DNA of 64,000 nt from UBA1444 sp964521625 (GTDB lineage: Bacteria > Bacillota > Negativicutes > UBA1444), in NCBI GenBank assembly GCA_964521625.1, contig CAZFSM010000004.1, forward strand, positions 120,477 to 184,476. The letters are read 5' to 3'. This document shows positions 1 to 8,733 of the stretch, piece after piece (within the stretch, counting starts at the first letter, position 1; every line of letters starts with the position of its first letter). A program made the position numbers and the translations under genes. Below the pieces are notes generated by a model. It worked only from the letters and a program-made list of their open reading frames with translations, searched no databases and was not told where the DNA came from.

Positions 1-749
1 ACATGCGGCAGACTGACGCCAAAATCGCGAAGCTCGATCGTCTCGTCATGAAACAGTTCGGCCGGGGCGCCATCAAATCTCACTTGACCATGATCCATCA
101 CAAGCAGCCGTTTCGCCATCCGGGCCACGTCTTCCATGTTATGAGTCACCAATACAACCGCCATGCCAGTATCCCTGTACAGTTGCAGGATTTGCGCGTA
201 TATTTCATCGCGCCCGCACGGATCAAGTCCGGCTGACGGTTCGTCGAGCACCAGATATTCAGGTTGTAGTGCAATGACACCGGCGATTGCTACCCGCCGC
301 ATCTGTCCACCACTTAATCGAAATGGCGAGCGTTTGGCGATTTCGCCAACATTTAATCCTACGCAAGTCAACGCCGCTTCGACCCGTTCCTGAACTTCGT
401 CGACACTTAAACCCAAATTGCGTGGGCCAAACGCAACATCATCAAATACCGTTTCTTCAAACAACTGATGTTCTGGGTACTGAAACACCATTCCGACCTT
501 TTGGCGCACCTGTTTCAGTGATTTTTTTTTGTCATGCAAATTAATTCCATTTAAACAAACCTGACCAGCTGTAGGCCGCAACAGACCATTGAGATGTTGG
601 ACCAAAGTCGATTTTCCAGAACCCGTGTGTCCGATAATTCCAATAAATTCCCCCGGTTCAATTGTTAGATTGATATCACGCAGGGCCTCGCGACAATACG
701 GCGTACCTGGCATATAGGTATAGCAGACATTCTGCAGTGTTATGGACAT
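1..749 (-). CDS. ecfA2: Energy-coupling factor transporter ATPase EcfA2 (3' end cut by window)
   Basis: One of two cytoplasmic ABC ATPases that power ECF-type vitamin or metal uptake together with EcfT and exchangeable S components. Reading the minus strand from the ATG at 749 gives about 249 residues before the window ends. Visible are Walker A GHTGSGKST near residue 40, a Q-loop (VFQYPEH), signature LSGGQ, Walker B YLVLDEPSAGLD and the switch histidine VTHNMED. The start overlaps the end of the upstream ATPase gene by 10 bases, so the two are translationally coupled. The C-terminal end, and probably ecfT, lie outside the window. Confidence 0.93.
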   Translation of the reverse strand, partial: MSITLQNVCYTYMPGTPYCREALRDINLTIEPGEFIGIIGHTGSGKSTLVQHLNGLLRPTAGQVCLNGINLHDKKKSLKQVRQKVGMVFQYPEHQLFEETVFDDVAFGPRNLGLSVDEVQERVEAALTCVGLNVGEIAKRSPFRLSGGQMRRVAIAGVIALQPEYLVLDEPSAGLDPCGRDEIYAQILQLYRDTGMAVVLVTHNMEDVARMAKRLLVMDHGQVRFDGAPAELFHDETIELRDFGVSLPH

Positions 750-1564
750 AAAGCCACCGCCAGCTCATCATCCCGAATGATCCCTGCGGGAAGCGCCACA
801 CCTTTTTGGCGTAATCGCGCGGCAATGTCTGCGGCAATCGGCACGTCAAGGCCGAGTGAACGAATGCGGTCAACCTGACTGAAGACTGCAGCAGGAGCGC
901 CATCCATAATTACTTTGCCGGCCTCCATAACAACAACGCGATCAGCCGCTACCGCTTCTTCCATGAAGTGGGTGATTAAAACTACCGTAATGCCCTGTTG
1001 TCGATGCAACTTGCACACAGCATCCAGAACCTCGCCGCGCCCGACGGGGTCCAGCATAGCAGTCGGTTCGTCCAGCACCAGGCAGCGCGGGTTCATCGCT
1101 AACACTCCGGCAATTGCGACTCGCTGTTTCTGGCCGCCCGAAAGCAGATGCGGTGCATGCAGGCTATAATCGGACATGCCGACCATAGCTAATGCAGAGT
1201 GAACGCGTTGAACAATTTCTGGTTGCGGTACCCCGAGGTTTTCCGGACCAAAAGCAACATCTTCTTCTACCAACGATGCGACAATCTGATTATCGGGGTT
1301 TTGAAACACCATGCCAACAGTTTGCCGCACATCCCACAAATACCCCGGCTGGCGTGTATCCATTCCAGCCACCAAGCACTCCCCTGCATCTGGTATTAGT
1401 AATGCATTGAGGTGCTTGGCCAGCGTCGATTTTCCCGAGCCATTTCGCCCGATAATAGCCAAAAATTCGCCTTCGGAGACACTTAGATTCACATGGTCCA
1501 GCGCCATCAGCGTTTCATCCTGTTCATTGCGATAAGTATGGCATAAATCTTTAATCTGTAGCAT
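740..1564 (-). CDS. ecfA1: Energy-coupling factor transporter ATPase EcfA1
   Basis: Partner ATPase of EcfA2 in an ECF transporter. The 274-residue protein has Walker A GRNGSGKST (about residues 39-47), Q-loop VFQNPDNQ, signature LSGGQKQR, Walker B CLVLDEPTAMLD and switch histidine LITHFMEE. The order rplQ-ecfA1-ecfA2 downstream of the ribosomal cluster is the usual Firmicute arrangement. A terminator-like hairpin separates it from rplQ and no good promoter is visible, so expression may depend on read-through. The ATG at 1564 is preceded only by a weak GGGG Shine-Dalgarno. Confidence 0.94.
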   Translation of the reverse strand: MLQIKDLCHTYRNEQDETLMALDHVNLSVSEGEFLAIIGRNGSGKSTLAKHLNALLIPDAGECLVAGMDTRQPGYLWDVRQTVGMVFQNPDNQIVASLVEEDVAFGPENLGVPQPEIVQRVHSALAMVGMSDYSLHAPHLLSGGQKQRVAIAGVLAMNPRCLVLDEPTAMLDPVGRGEVLDAVCKLHRQQGITVVLITHFMEEAVAADRVVVMEAGKVIMDGAPAAVFSQVDRIRSLGLDVPIAADIAARLRQKGVALPAGIIRDDELAVALCP

Positions 1565-1598
1565 GATAGATTACCCCACGCGTCCTTCCCAACAAACA

Positions 1599-1627
1599 TA
1601 AAAAGAAAGGCGACCCTTGCGGTCGCC
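1599..1627 (-). terminator. Rho-independent terminator after rplQ
   Basis: On the minus strand GGCGACC and GGGTCGCC form a 7-8 bp GC-rich stem with a short loop, followed by TTTCTTTTT. It sits directly after the rplQ stop and probably ends most transcription of the S10-spc-alpha operon before ecfA1. Confidence 0.8.
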
Positions 1628-1638
1628 CCTACGGCTTG

Positions 1639-1977
1639 TTACACCAGTTCCAGTATCGCCATCAGCGCTGCGTCACCTTGTCGCGGTCCCAGTTTGAGAA
1701 CCCGTGTGTAGCCACCCTGACGTTCTTTGTACTTTGGCGCAATCGTTTCGAACAATTTCCGCACTACAGTTTCATCCGTCATAAATGCCAGCGCCTGGCG
1801 CCGGGCATGCAGATCGCCCCGTTTTGCCAGCGTAATCATTTGATCAGCCAACCCGCTTACTTCTTTTGCTTTTGCTTCGGTTGTCTCAATGCGTTCCTTG
1901 TCAAACAGTGCTGTAACAACATCGCGCAACATTGCCTTACGGGCGCTTGAATCTCGTCCAAACTTTCGGTAAGCCAT
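1639..1977 (-). CDS. rplQ: 50S ribosomal protein L17
   Basis: Large-subunit protein found near the peptide exit tunnel. The 112 residues have the family's usual length and begin MAYRKFGRDSSARKAMLRD, the characteristic L17 N terminus, with the basic C-terminal segment RQGDAALMAILELV. It is the last gene of the ribosomal super-operon, 16 bases behind rpoA, with a GGAGGGTGG ribosome site. A terminator follows at once. Confidence 0.97.
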   Translation of the reverse strand: MAYRKFGRDSSARKAMLRDVVTALFDKERIETTEAKAKEVSGLADQMITLAKRGDLHARRQALAFMTDETVVRKLFETIAPKYKERQGGYTRVLKLGPRQGDAALMAILELV

Positions 1978-1993
1978 TCTCCACCCTCCTTTA

Positions 1994-2941
1994 TCAGTCC
2001 TCGACTTCTCGCAAGAAAAGTCCTAAGTCTACAAGTTTCTTTTTAACTTCTTCCAATGACTTCCGACCAAGGTTGCGAACTTTCATCAACTCATCCTCAG
2101 TCATCTTGGTCAAATCAGAAACGTAATTGATGCCAGCTCGTTTGAGACAATTATAAGAACGAACCGACAGGTCAAGTTCCTCAATCGTCATTTCGCCAGG
2201 ATTCTTCGGCGCATCTTCGCTCTTTTTCCCTTCAATACCGGGTTGATCGGTACTGAGGCGGAAGATCTTCAATGAGTCCTGGAGAATTCCCGCAGCTTCT
2301 CCCAGCGCCTCGTCCGGACGAATGCTGCCATCAGTCCAGATTTCCAGGGTCAGTTTGTCATAGTCGGTGCGGTTGCCGACGCGAGTATCTTCAACGGTGA
2401 AGTTCACTTTAAGCACCGGCGAAAAGATCGAGTCAACCGGAATCACACCAATAACGTGATCAGCCTTTTTGTTATGAACAGCAGCAACATAGCCTTTTCC
2501 TGTTTCGACAGTCATCTCCATACGAAGCGAATGCTTTTCTTCAACTGTTGCCAAATGCAGTTCTGGATTGAGGATTTCAATGTCAGAACTCGCTTCAATG
2601 TCGCCGGCAGAAATTGATCCGCCGCCTTCAATTTCAATGCGCATTGTCTGAATATCTTCCGTATGAGATTTCAGACACAGTTCCTTAAGGTTGAGAATAA
2701 TATCAGTTACATCTTCTCTAACTCCAGGAATCGTGGCAAATTCATGAAGCACGCCCTCGATTTTGACGGAGGTCACGGCAGCGCCTTCCAACGACGACAG
2801 TAACACGCGCCGCAAGCTATTGCCGAGTGTCGTACCATAACCACGCTCCAAAGGTTCACAGACAAACTTGCCGTAACGATAGTCCGGACTCAGTTCGACC
2901 GTTTCAAGTTTCGGTGCTGGTGGGTTGGTATTATCAATCAT
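1994..2941 (-). CDS. rpoA: DNA-directed RNA polymerase subunit alpha
   Basis: Alpha subunit, whose dimer nucleates polymerase assembly. The 315-residue protein has the N-terminal assembly domain (LERGYGTTLGNSLRRVLLSS near residues 32-51), an acidic linker around residues 235-250 and the C-terminal domain (about 250-315) with the helix-hairpin-helix RNLGRKSLEEV that contacts UP elements and activators. Its length matches other Firmicutes. It lies between rpsD and rplQ, the canonical alpha-operon order. Confidence 0.97.
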   Translation of the reverse strand: MIDNTNPPAPKLETVELSPDYRYGKFVCEPLERGYGTTLGNSLRRVLLSSLEGAAVTSVKIEGVLHEFATIPGVREDVTDIILNLKELCLKSHTEDIQTMRIEIEGGGSISAGDIEASSDIEILNPELHLATVEEKHSLRMEMTVETGKGYVAAVHNKKADHVIGVIPVDSIFSPVLKVNFTVEDTRVGNRTDYDKLTLEIWTDGSIRPDEALGEAAGILQDSLKIFRLSTDQPGIEGKKSEDAPKNPGEMTIEELDLSVRSYNCLKRAGINYVSDLTKMTEDELMKVRNLGRKSLEEVKKKLVDLGLFLREVED

Positions 2942-2998
2942 CTATTAATGCCCCCTCTCTGCGCAATCTTTCATTATGTCATCGGTCGGGGGAAGTCA

Positions 2999-3631
2999 CT
3001 ATCTCGAATACAACTCAACAATGAGATGTTCCTGGATCGAAACATCCATCTCTTCGCGACTCGGATAGCGGGTCATGCTACCGCTCAAGTCCTTGACCGA
3101 TACGTCAAACCAAACAGGAATGGTCTTATGGGCCAATTCCTGGGCGATTCCTTGGATCAAGGGCGACTCTTTGCTCTTTTCACATACCTTGACCACTTCG
3201 CCGGCGCGAAGCAGATACGAAGGAATGTCGACGCGATGTCCACCCACTTCGAAATGTCCGTGCATTACCAATTGGCGGGCCTGGGTACGGCTCGAAGCAA
3301 ATCCCATTCGATATACCACATTGTCCAGACGTCGCTCCAAAAGAACCAACAAGTTTTCACCAGTGATGCCTTTTTGACGCTCCGCCTTTTCAAAATAGGA
3401 ACGGAACTGCCGTTCCAATACGCCATAGATACGGCGCGCTTTTTGTTTTTCACGCAATTGCAGACCGTATTCTGAAACTTTTTTGCGGCCCTGCCCCTGA
3501 CCATGTTGCCCTGGAGCATACCCCCGGCGGGAAAACGCGCACTTATCGCTATAGCAACGTTCGCCTTTTAAAAACAACTTGACGCCTTCTCGGCGGCATT
3601 GCCGACATACCGGCCCTGTATATTTCGCCAT
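2999..3631 (-). CDS. rpsD: 30S ribosomal protein S4 (zinc-binding type)
   Basis: Primary 16S rRNA-binding protein of the small-subunit body, and often the autogenous repressor of the alpha operon. The 210 residues include an N-terminal zinc motif with Cys9, Cys12, Cys26 and Cys31 (the C+ form) and the central S4 RNA-binding domain RRLDNVVYRMGFASSRTQAR. It lies between rpsK and rpoA. The ATG at 3631 has a GGGAGGAG site just upstream. Confidence 0.97.
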   Translation of the reverse strand: MAKYTGPVCRQCRREGVKLFLKGERCYSDKCAFSRRGYAPGQHGQGQGRKKVSEYGLQLREKQKARRIYGVLERQFRSYFEKAERQKGITGENLLVLLERRLDNVVYRMGFASSRTQARQLVMHGHFEVGGHRVDIPSYLLRAGEVVKVCEKSKESPLIQGIAQELAHKTIPVWFDVSVKDLSGSMTRYPSREEMDVSIQEHLIVELYSR

Positions 3632-3656
3632 TGCTCTTCAACTCCTCCCGAAATGA

Positions 3657-4049
3657 CTATACTCTTCTGCGTTTGGGCGGCCTGCAGCCATTATGCGGAA
3701 TAGGAGTGACATCTTTGATCATGTCAACCTCAAGTCCCGCAGCCTGCAACGACCGGATTGCCGCTTCGCGGCCAGCTCCGGGGCCTTTTACATATACTTC
3801 AACTTTCTTCAGGCCGTGGTCCATAGCAGCCTTCGCTGCTGTTTCAGCTGCCATTTGCGCCGCGAAAGGAGTGCTTTTGCGGGAGCCTTTGAAACCTTGA
3901 ATGCCGGCGCTTGACCAGGAAATGGCGTTGCCACGGACATCAGTAATTGTGATGATTGTATTGTTAAAGGTTGAACGGATGTGCGCCACACCCTGTTCAA
4001 TATTTTTCCGTTCGCGCTTTTTGGGTCTAACAGCTTTCTTGGTAGCCAA
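3657..4049 (-). CDS. rpsK: 30S ribosomal protein S11
   Basis: Platform protein of the small subunit near the mRNA exit. The 130 residues contain the family core (FNNTIITITDVRGNAISWSSAG) and end in the basic tail HNGCRPPKRRRV. The start is a TTG at 4049 behind GGAGGGATTGAAGA. No in-frame ATG gives the conserved MATKKAVRPKK beginning. It lies 17 bases after rpsM. Confidence 0.97.
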   Translation of the reverse strand: MATKKAVRPKKRERKNIEQGVAHIRSTFNNTIITITDVRGNAISWSSAGIQGFKGSRKSTPFAAQMAAETAAKAAMDHGLKKVEVYVKGPGAGREAAIRSLQAAGLEVDMIKDVTPIPHNGCRPPKRRRV

Positions 4050-4066
4050 TCTTCAATCCCTCCTTC

Positions 4067-4441
4067 TTAGCCTTTGCTACGCTTCGCGCCGACCGTCTTG
4101 CGAGGCCCTTTGCGAGTTCTAGCATTGGTTTTGGTTCTCTGTCCACGGACAGGTAATCCCTGACGATGACGACGGCCGCGGTAAGACCCAATTTCAATCA
4201 GCCGCTTGATATTGAGTTGTTCTTCCCGACGCAAATCGCCTTCAACTTTGTAGCCTTTGTCAATTGCTTCTCGCAGTTTGGCCACTTCTTCTTCCGTCAG
4301 ATCACGAACCCGGGTATCCGGATTAACGCCGGTCGTCTTGAGGATTTCCTGGGATGTCGTGAGTCCAATCCCATAAATGTATGTTAAAGCAATTTCCAAT
4401 CTTTTATCACGCGGTAAATCAACACTTGCAATACGAGCCAT
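4067..4441 (-). CDS. rpsM: 30S ribosomal protein S13
   Basis: Head protein of the small subunit that forms intersubunit bridges with L5 and the 23S rRNA. The 124 residues start MARIASVDLPRDKRLEIALTY, carry the helix-two-turn-helix (YIYGIGLTTSQEIL) and end in the basic RGQRTKTNARTRKGPRKT tail that reaches toward the P-site tRNA. Its position between rpmJ and rpsK is standard. Confidence 0.97.
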   Translation of the reverse strand: MARIASVDLPRDKRLEIALTYIYGIGLTTSQEILKTTGVNPDTRVRDLTEEEVAKLREAIDKGYKVEGDLRREEQLNIKRLIEIGSYRGRRHRQGLPVRGQRTKTNARTRKGPRKTVGAKRSKG

Positions 4442-4460
4442 GGTTAATCATACACCCCCC

Positions 4461-4574
4461 TTATCCTTGCTTTTGTTTATGCTTGGGATTTTCACAAATG
4501 ACCATGACGATCCCTTTGCGTTTTATCACCTTACATTTTTCACAGATAGGCTTAACTGATGGCCTCACCTTCAT
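4461..4574 (-). CDS. rpmJ: 50S ribosomal protein L36 (zinc-binding type)
   Basis: A 37-residue protein translated from the ATG at 4574 (MKVRPSVKPICEKCKVIKR) to a TAA at 4461. It has the C+ zinc ligands Cys11, Cys14, Cys27 and His32 (ICENPKH). The Shine-Dalgarno GGAGG is 11 bases upstream. It lies between infA and rpsM as in most Firmicutes and is easily missed because of its size. Confidence 0.96.
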   Translation of the reverse strand: MKVRPSVKPICEKCKVIKRKGIVMVICENPKHKQKQG

Positions 4575-4620
4575 GATGATCCAATCCTCCTTTATGCTTT
4601 GGCTGCCCGAACAACTTCTT

Positions 4621-4839
4621 CTATTTGAAACGGTAGGTTATGCGTCCGCGCTTTAGGTCATACGGAGTCAATTCCACCGTGACCCGATCACCGGGCAGGA
4701 TTCGGATAAAATGCATACGAATCTTTCCCGAAACATGAGCCAACACTACGTGCCCATTTTCTAATTGTACCTGAAACATAGCATTTGGTAAAGCTTCAAT
4801 CACTTTACCTTCAACTTCAATGACATCCTGCTTGGACAC
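4621..4839 (-). CDS. infA: Translation initiation factor IF-1
   Basis: Seventy-two-residue OB-fold protein that occupies the ribosomal A site during initiation. The sequence MSKQDVIEVEGKVIEALPN, then HVSGKIRMHFIRILPGDRV and the closing LKRGRITYRFK are diagnostic of IF-1. It sits between map and rpmJ. The KOW-domain gene often found here in clostridia is absent: only 45 bases separate it from map. Confidence 0.97.
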   Translation of the reverse strand: MSKQDVIEVEGKVIEALPNAMFQVQLENGHVVLAHVSGKIRMHFIRILPGDRVTVELTPYDLKRGRITYRFK

Positions 4840-4884
4840 GCGATCCCTCCTCGTCCGCTAACCAAAACTAATCTGGACACTTAA

Positions 4885-5631
4885 CTACGGCAGAGTCAAA
4901 ATTTCCGGTTCTCCGTCTGTTATCGCAACCGTGTGCTCAAAATGAGCGGAGATTTTTCGGTCAACGGTTACAACTGTCCAGTCATCTGCTAAGACTTCAA
5001 CATCAGGAGTCCCGTAATTTATCATCGGTTCAATAGCCAAGGTCATCCCGCTCTTTAACAGAGGACCTCGCCCCGGCGGCCCATAATTGGGAATTTGGGG
5101 GTCTTCATGCATTCTTTGGCCGATGCCGTGACCCACGTAGTCGCGAACCACTCCATAACCATAAGCTTCAGCGTGAAGTTGAACCGCATGAGAAATATCT
5201 GATAAACGATTCCCTTTAATAGCCTGCTCAATCGCTTTATTCAGTGCCTGCTCTGTTACTGACAACAATTTCAGTATTTCCGGATCCACCGCGCCAACGG
5301 GCAATGTTATTGCAGCATCTCCATAATATCGGTTCAATTTGACGCCAATATCAATGCTGATTATATCGCCGTCTTGCAATTGACGGGGGCCGGGAATTCC
5401 ATGAACTACCTGCTCATTGATTGAAGAACAGATGCTGGCCGGAAAGCCGCAGTAACCTTTAAATGCCGGAACTGCACCGGCGCGTCGAATGAACTGCTCG
5501 GCCATGTAGTCAAGTTCCCTGGTAGTAATTCCTGGGCATACTGCTTTTTTCAGGACTTCCAGCGTTTGACCAACAAGACGGCCGGCCGCTCTCATATACT
5601 CGATTTCTTGTTCTGTCTTGAGAACAATCAT
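4885..5631 (-). CDS. map: Methionine aminopeptidase, type I
   Basis: Removes the initiator methionine from nascent proteins; a dinuclear metalloenzyme. The 248-residue protein has the metal ligands in the expected blocks: SIDIGVKLNRYYGDAA (two Asp), YVGHGIGQRMHEDP (His), LAIEPMINYG (Glu) and SAHFEHTVAITDGEPEIL (Glu). It has no N-terminal SH3-binding or zinc extension, so it is the short bacterial form. It overlaps the adk stop by four bases (ATGA), which implies translational coupling. Confidence 0.97.
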   Translation of the reverse strand: MIVLKTEQEIEYMRAAGRLVGQTLEVLKKAVCPGITTRELDYMAEQFIRRAGAVPAFKGYCGFPASICSSINEQVVHGIPGPRQLQDGDIISIDIGVKLNRYYGDAAITLPVGAVDPEILKLLSVTEQALNKAIEQAIKGNRLSDISHAVQLHAEAYGYGVVRDYVGHGIGQRMHEDPQIPNYGPPGRGPLLKSGMTLAIEPMINYGTPDVEVLADDWTVVTVDRKISAHFEHTVAITDGEPEILTLP

Positions 5632-6281
5632 GGTTCCTCGCCCGTCAGGCTAACGATAATATCTCTGAATACCGCTTCCGTTGGTTGGGCGCCATTAATT
5701 TCAGAGTATAAGTCGCGATCACGATAATACTGAATCAAGGGTTGTGTCTGGAGTTGATACACTTCAAGTCTCTCGCGCACAGTGTCTTCCTGGTCATCTG
5801 TACGTTGATATAATTCGCCGCCACAACGGTCACAGATGTTTAGTTGAGCCGGCGGACGAAATTCCATGTGGTAGGTGGCGCCGCATGATTGACAAATGCG
5901 GCGCCCCGTAAGCCTTGGGATTAGTTCCTGATCCGGAACAGCAATATTCACGACTTTGTTGAGACGAATCCCCATTTTAGCGAGCATTTGATCCAACGCC
6001 TGCGCCTGTTGTAGCGTTCGGGGAAATCCATCCAAGATGAATCCGCCGATACAATCAGATTTAGCCAATCGCTCCCTAGTGATGCCCACGGTGACTTGAT
6101 CAGGGACTAGCGCGCCCACATCCATATACCGCTTTGCTTCCAAACCGAGCGGCGTCCGTTCTTGCAACGCGCCCCGAAAAATATCACCGGTGGATACATG
6201 GGGAATGTCATACCGTTCTACTAGTTTAGCCGCTTGGGTGCCTTTACCGGCGCCCGGCGGTCCCATCAACAAGAGATACAC
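5628..6281 (-). CDS. adk: Adenylate kinase (zinc-lid type)
   Basis: Interconverts ATP, AMP and ADP. The 217-residue protein has the P-loop GPPGAGKGT at residues 7-15, the AMP-binding segment STGDIFRGAL and DGFPRTLQQAQAL. Its long LID carries four cysteines (CQSC and CDRC) that bind zinc, as in Gram-positive enzymes. The start is a GTG at 6281, 14 bases after secY. The order secY-adk-map-infA is the standard spc-operon tail. Confidence 0.97.
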   Translation of the reverse strand: MYLLLMGPPGAGKGTQAAKLVERYDIPHVSTGDIFRGALQERTPLGLEAKRYMDVGALVPDQVTVGITRERLAKSDCIGGFILDGFPRTLQQAQALDQMLAKMGIRLNKVVNIAVPDQELIPRLTGRRICQSCGATYHMEFRPPAQLNICDRCGGELYQRTDDQEDTVRERLEVYQLQTQPLIQYYRDRDLYSEINGAQPTEAVFRDIIVSLTGEEP

Positions 6282-6295
6282 GAACAGTCATCCCC

Positions 6296-7552
6296 TTACT
6301 TCATGAAGCCCTGGTAATGCCGCATTAATATCAGCGATTCAATCTGTTTCATCGTATCCAGAGCAACACCGACAACAATCAACAATGCAGTTCCGCCAAA
6401 ATAAACACCTTCTATCTTGGTAACAACTGCCACAAAATTGGGCAAAATGGCAATTAACGCCAAAAACAAGGAGCCTGCAAGCGTAATACGAGTAACAATC
6501 CGGTCAAGATAGTCCGCCGTCGGCTTGCCTGGTCGCAATCCTGGGATAAAGCCACCGTATTTCTTCATGTTTTCTGCCATATCAGGAATATTCATCGTGA
6601 TGGCAGTATAGAAATAAGTGAAAAACACAATCATCACCGCGTACAGGAAAGTTTGGAAGGGTGAGCCCCATTCAAACCAGCTGGTAACTGTTTTGACCCA
6701 TGCGACATCGACAAATTGTCCGATGGTAACAGGAAACATCAAAACAGACGATGCGAAAATGATTGGGATAACGCCTGCCTGGTTTACCCGCAATGGAATA
6801 TGCGTGGAGTGCCCACCATACATCTTACGGCCAACCAACCGTTTGGCATATTGAACCGGGACTTTTCGATGCCCTTGCGAAATTGCGATAACAAAAACAA
6901 TCATCGCAATAGCGATTACGACAAACAAGATAACATTGAAGAAAGAAATGGTTCCCGCCTTCAAATATTCGAAAATCACGAAAAGGCCATCAGGAAGACG
7001 CGAAACGATACCGGCGAAGATAATGAGTGATATTCCATTCCCAATGCCTTTTTCGGTGATCTGTTCGCCAATCCACATCAGAAGCACTGTACCAGCGGTC
7101 AAGGTCAACGCTATCAACAATATGGGCCCAATACCGGGGTTAATGATAGCATGTTTTAGTCCAAAAGCCATTCCCAACGCTTGAATAAAACCCAAAATTA
7201 CTGTTCCATAACGTGTAATCTGCGAGATTTTCTTGCGTCCTTCCTCGCCTTCTTTTGACCACTGTTCAAACTGGGGTACAACTACTGTCAACAGTTGCAT
7301 GATAATCGAAGCGTTAATATACGGAGTAATACTCATGGCAAAGATGGAAAACTTGCTGAGGGCGCCGCCCGAAAACAAATCCAACAAGCCCAGTAGGTTC
7401 CCTGTATTAAACATTTGCTCAATTATTGAAGCGTTGACTCCAGGAGCCGGAATGTGGATACCCACCCGAAACACGATAAACATCGCCAGGGTAAATACCA
7501 CTTTTTGACGCAACTCTGGAATTCTAAGCACATTGGCCAAAGCAGCCAGCAC
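6296..7552 (-). CDS. secY: Preprotein translocase channel subunit SecY
   Basis: Pore-forming membrane subunit of the Sec translocon. The 418-residue protein has ten hydrophobic segments, the plug region after TM1 (FSGGALSKFSIFAMSITPYI), the family signature GNGISLIIFAGI and the cytoplasmic loop HRKVPVQYAKR. The start is a GTG directly after the rplO TAA with no spacer; its Shine-Dalgarno GAGGTG lies inside the last rplO codons. That implies coupled translation of rplO and secY. Confidence 0.97.
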   Translation of the reverse strand: MLAALANVLRIPELRQKVVFTLAMFIVFRVGIHIPAPGVNASIIEQMFNTGNLLGLLDLFSGGALSKFSIFAMSITPYINASIIMQLLTVVVPQFEQWSKEGEEGRKKISQITRYGTVILGFIQALGMAFGLKHAIINPGIGPILLIALTLTAGTVLLMWIGEQITEKGIGNGISLIIFAGIVSRLPDGLFVIFEYLKAGTISFFNVILFVVIAIAMIVFVIAISQGHRKVPVQYAKRLVGRKMYGGHSTHIPLRVNQAGVIPIIFASSVLMFPVTIGQFVDVAWVKTVTSWFEWGSPFQTFLYAVMIVFFTYFYTAITMNIPDMAENMKKYGGFIPGLRPGKPTADYLDRIVTRITLAGSLFLALIAILPNFVAVVTKIEGVYFGGTALLIVVGVALDTMKQIESLILMRHYQGFMK

Positions 7553-7993
7553 TTAAATCACCTCGACTTTTCCACCGGCTGCCTCGATCTTGGCAATAGC
7601 AGCCTTGGTGAAACCATGCGCCCTTACAGTCAAAGCTTTGTCCAGTTCTCCATTACCAAGAATTCTTAGACCATCATGTACTTTTTTGATAATCCCGACT
7701 TCGACCAGAACTACCAGGTCAACAACTTCACCGGCTTCAAAACCGTTGAGAGAGCTAACATTGACTTCTGCAAACTGCAGAGCGAACTTATTATAGAAAC
7801 CCCGTTTAGGAAGTCTCAGGTATAACGGTTTTTGCCCACCTTCAAATCCAGGCCGCGTGCCACCACCAGAACGGGATCCTTGACCTTTATGCCCGCGTCC
7901 TGATGTTTTCCCCAAGCCGGAACCCAAGCCACGTCCGACACGAGTTCTGGCTTTTTTGCTTCCTGGTGCGGGAGACAATTCATGCAACTTCAT
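7553..7993 (-). CDS. rplO: 50S ribosomal protein L15
   Basis: Late-assembly large-subunit protein of 146 residues. The glycine- and arginine-rich N-terminal arm (KKARTRVGRGLGSGLGKTSG) and the C-terminal block VRAHGFTKAAIAKIEAAGG are typical. It is followed without a gap by secY and lies 21 bases after rpmD. Confidence 0.97.
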   Translation of the reverse strand: MKLHELSPAPGSKKARTRVGRGLGSGLGKTSGRGHKGQGSRSGGGTRPGFEGGQKPLYLRLPKRGFYNKFALQFAEVNVSSLNGFEAGEVVDLVVLVEVGIIKKVHDGLRILGNGELDKALTVRAHGFTKAAIAKIEAAGGKVEVI

Positions 7994-8014
7994 CGCTTGC
8001 GCCTCCTCGTACTG

Positions 8015-8203
8015 CTATTCTTTCAGTTCTTCAACCGAAACCAGATGTTCAACTTTGCGAATCATACCCCGGATAGCCGGTGTATCATCCTGGAGAACCG
8101 ATTGCTGTATCTTGGTCAGGCCAAGAACACGCACTGTCGACTTTTGATCATCAGGCCGGCCGATTAGGCTTCGCTTCAGAACAATCTTTAATTTCGCAGC
8201 CAT
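8015..8203 (-). CDS. rpmD: 50S ribosomal protein L30
   Basis: Sixty-two-residue ribosomal protein (MAAKLKIVLKRSLIGRPDDQ at the N terminus, then VRVLGLTKIQQSV). Length and position between rpsE and rplO match the bacterial family. It has an ATG start with an AGGAGG-type site within the short rpsE-rpmD spacer. Confidence 0.96.
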   Translation of the reverse strand: MAAKLKIVLKRSLIGRPDDQKSTVRVLGLTKIQQSVLQDDTPAIRGMIRKVEHLVSVEELKE

Positions 8204-8214
8204 GCATTTCCCTC

Positions 8215-8715
8215 CTACCCCAATAGCTCCTGAATGGTTTTGCCACGCATCTGGGCAACAACTTCGACACGCTTCAGCTGTTGAAGACCTGTCAATGTGG
8301 CGCGAACCATGTTGTTGGCATTGGATGAACCCAACGATTTTGTCAGAATATCGCGGATGCCTGCCAGTTCGAGCACTGCACGGGCCGGGCCGCCAGCAAT
8401 TACGCCAGTACCTTCGGAAGCCGGTTTGAGCAGCACTTTGCCTGAGCCGAAAATCCCGGTAATCTGATGAGGAATTGTGGTCCCGACCAACGGAACATGA
8501 ATCAGGTTTTTCTTTGCGTCTTCGACGCCTTTTCGAATTGCTTCTGGAACCTCGGAGGCTTTACCAAGACCGGCTCCTACGTAGCCGTTGGAATCACCTA
8601 CGACAACCAGTGCGCTAAACGAAAAACGGCGACCCCCTTTGACGACTTTTGCCACACGATTTATGAATACGACTTTTTCTTTTAAATCCAGTTTTGTGGG
8701 GTCAATTCTTGCCAC
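8215..8715 (-). CDS. rpsE: 30S ribosomal protein S5
   Basis: Decoding-fidelity protein at the mRNA entry site. The 166 residues include the N-terminal double-stranded RNA-binding domain (VAKVVKGGRRFSFSALVVVG) and the C-terminal S5 domain (GTGVIAGGPARAVLELAG). The start is a GTG at 8715 with GGAGGAGGG upstream. The neighbours rplR and rpmD are as expected. Confidence 0.97.
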   Translation of the reverse strand: MARIDPTKLDLKEKVVFINRVAKVVKGGRRFSFSALVVVGDSNGYVGAGLGKASEVPEAIRKGVEDAKKNLIHVPLVGTTIPHQITGIFGSGKVLLKPASEGTGVIAGGPARAVLELAGIRDILTKSLGSSNANNMVRATLTGLQQLKRVEVVAQMRGKTIQELLG

Positions 8716-8733
8716 TGTTTTCCCTCCTCCGCC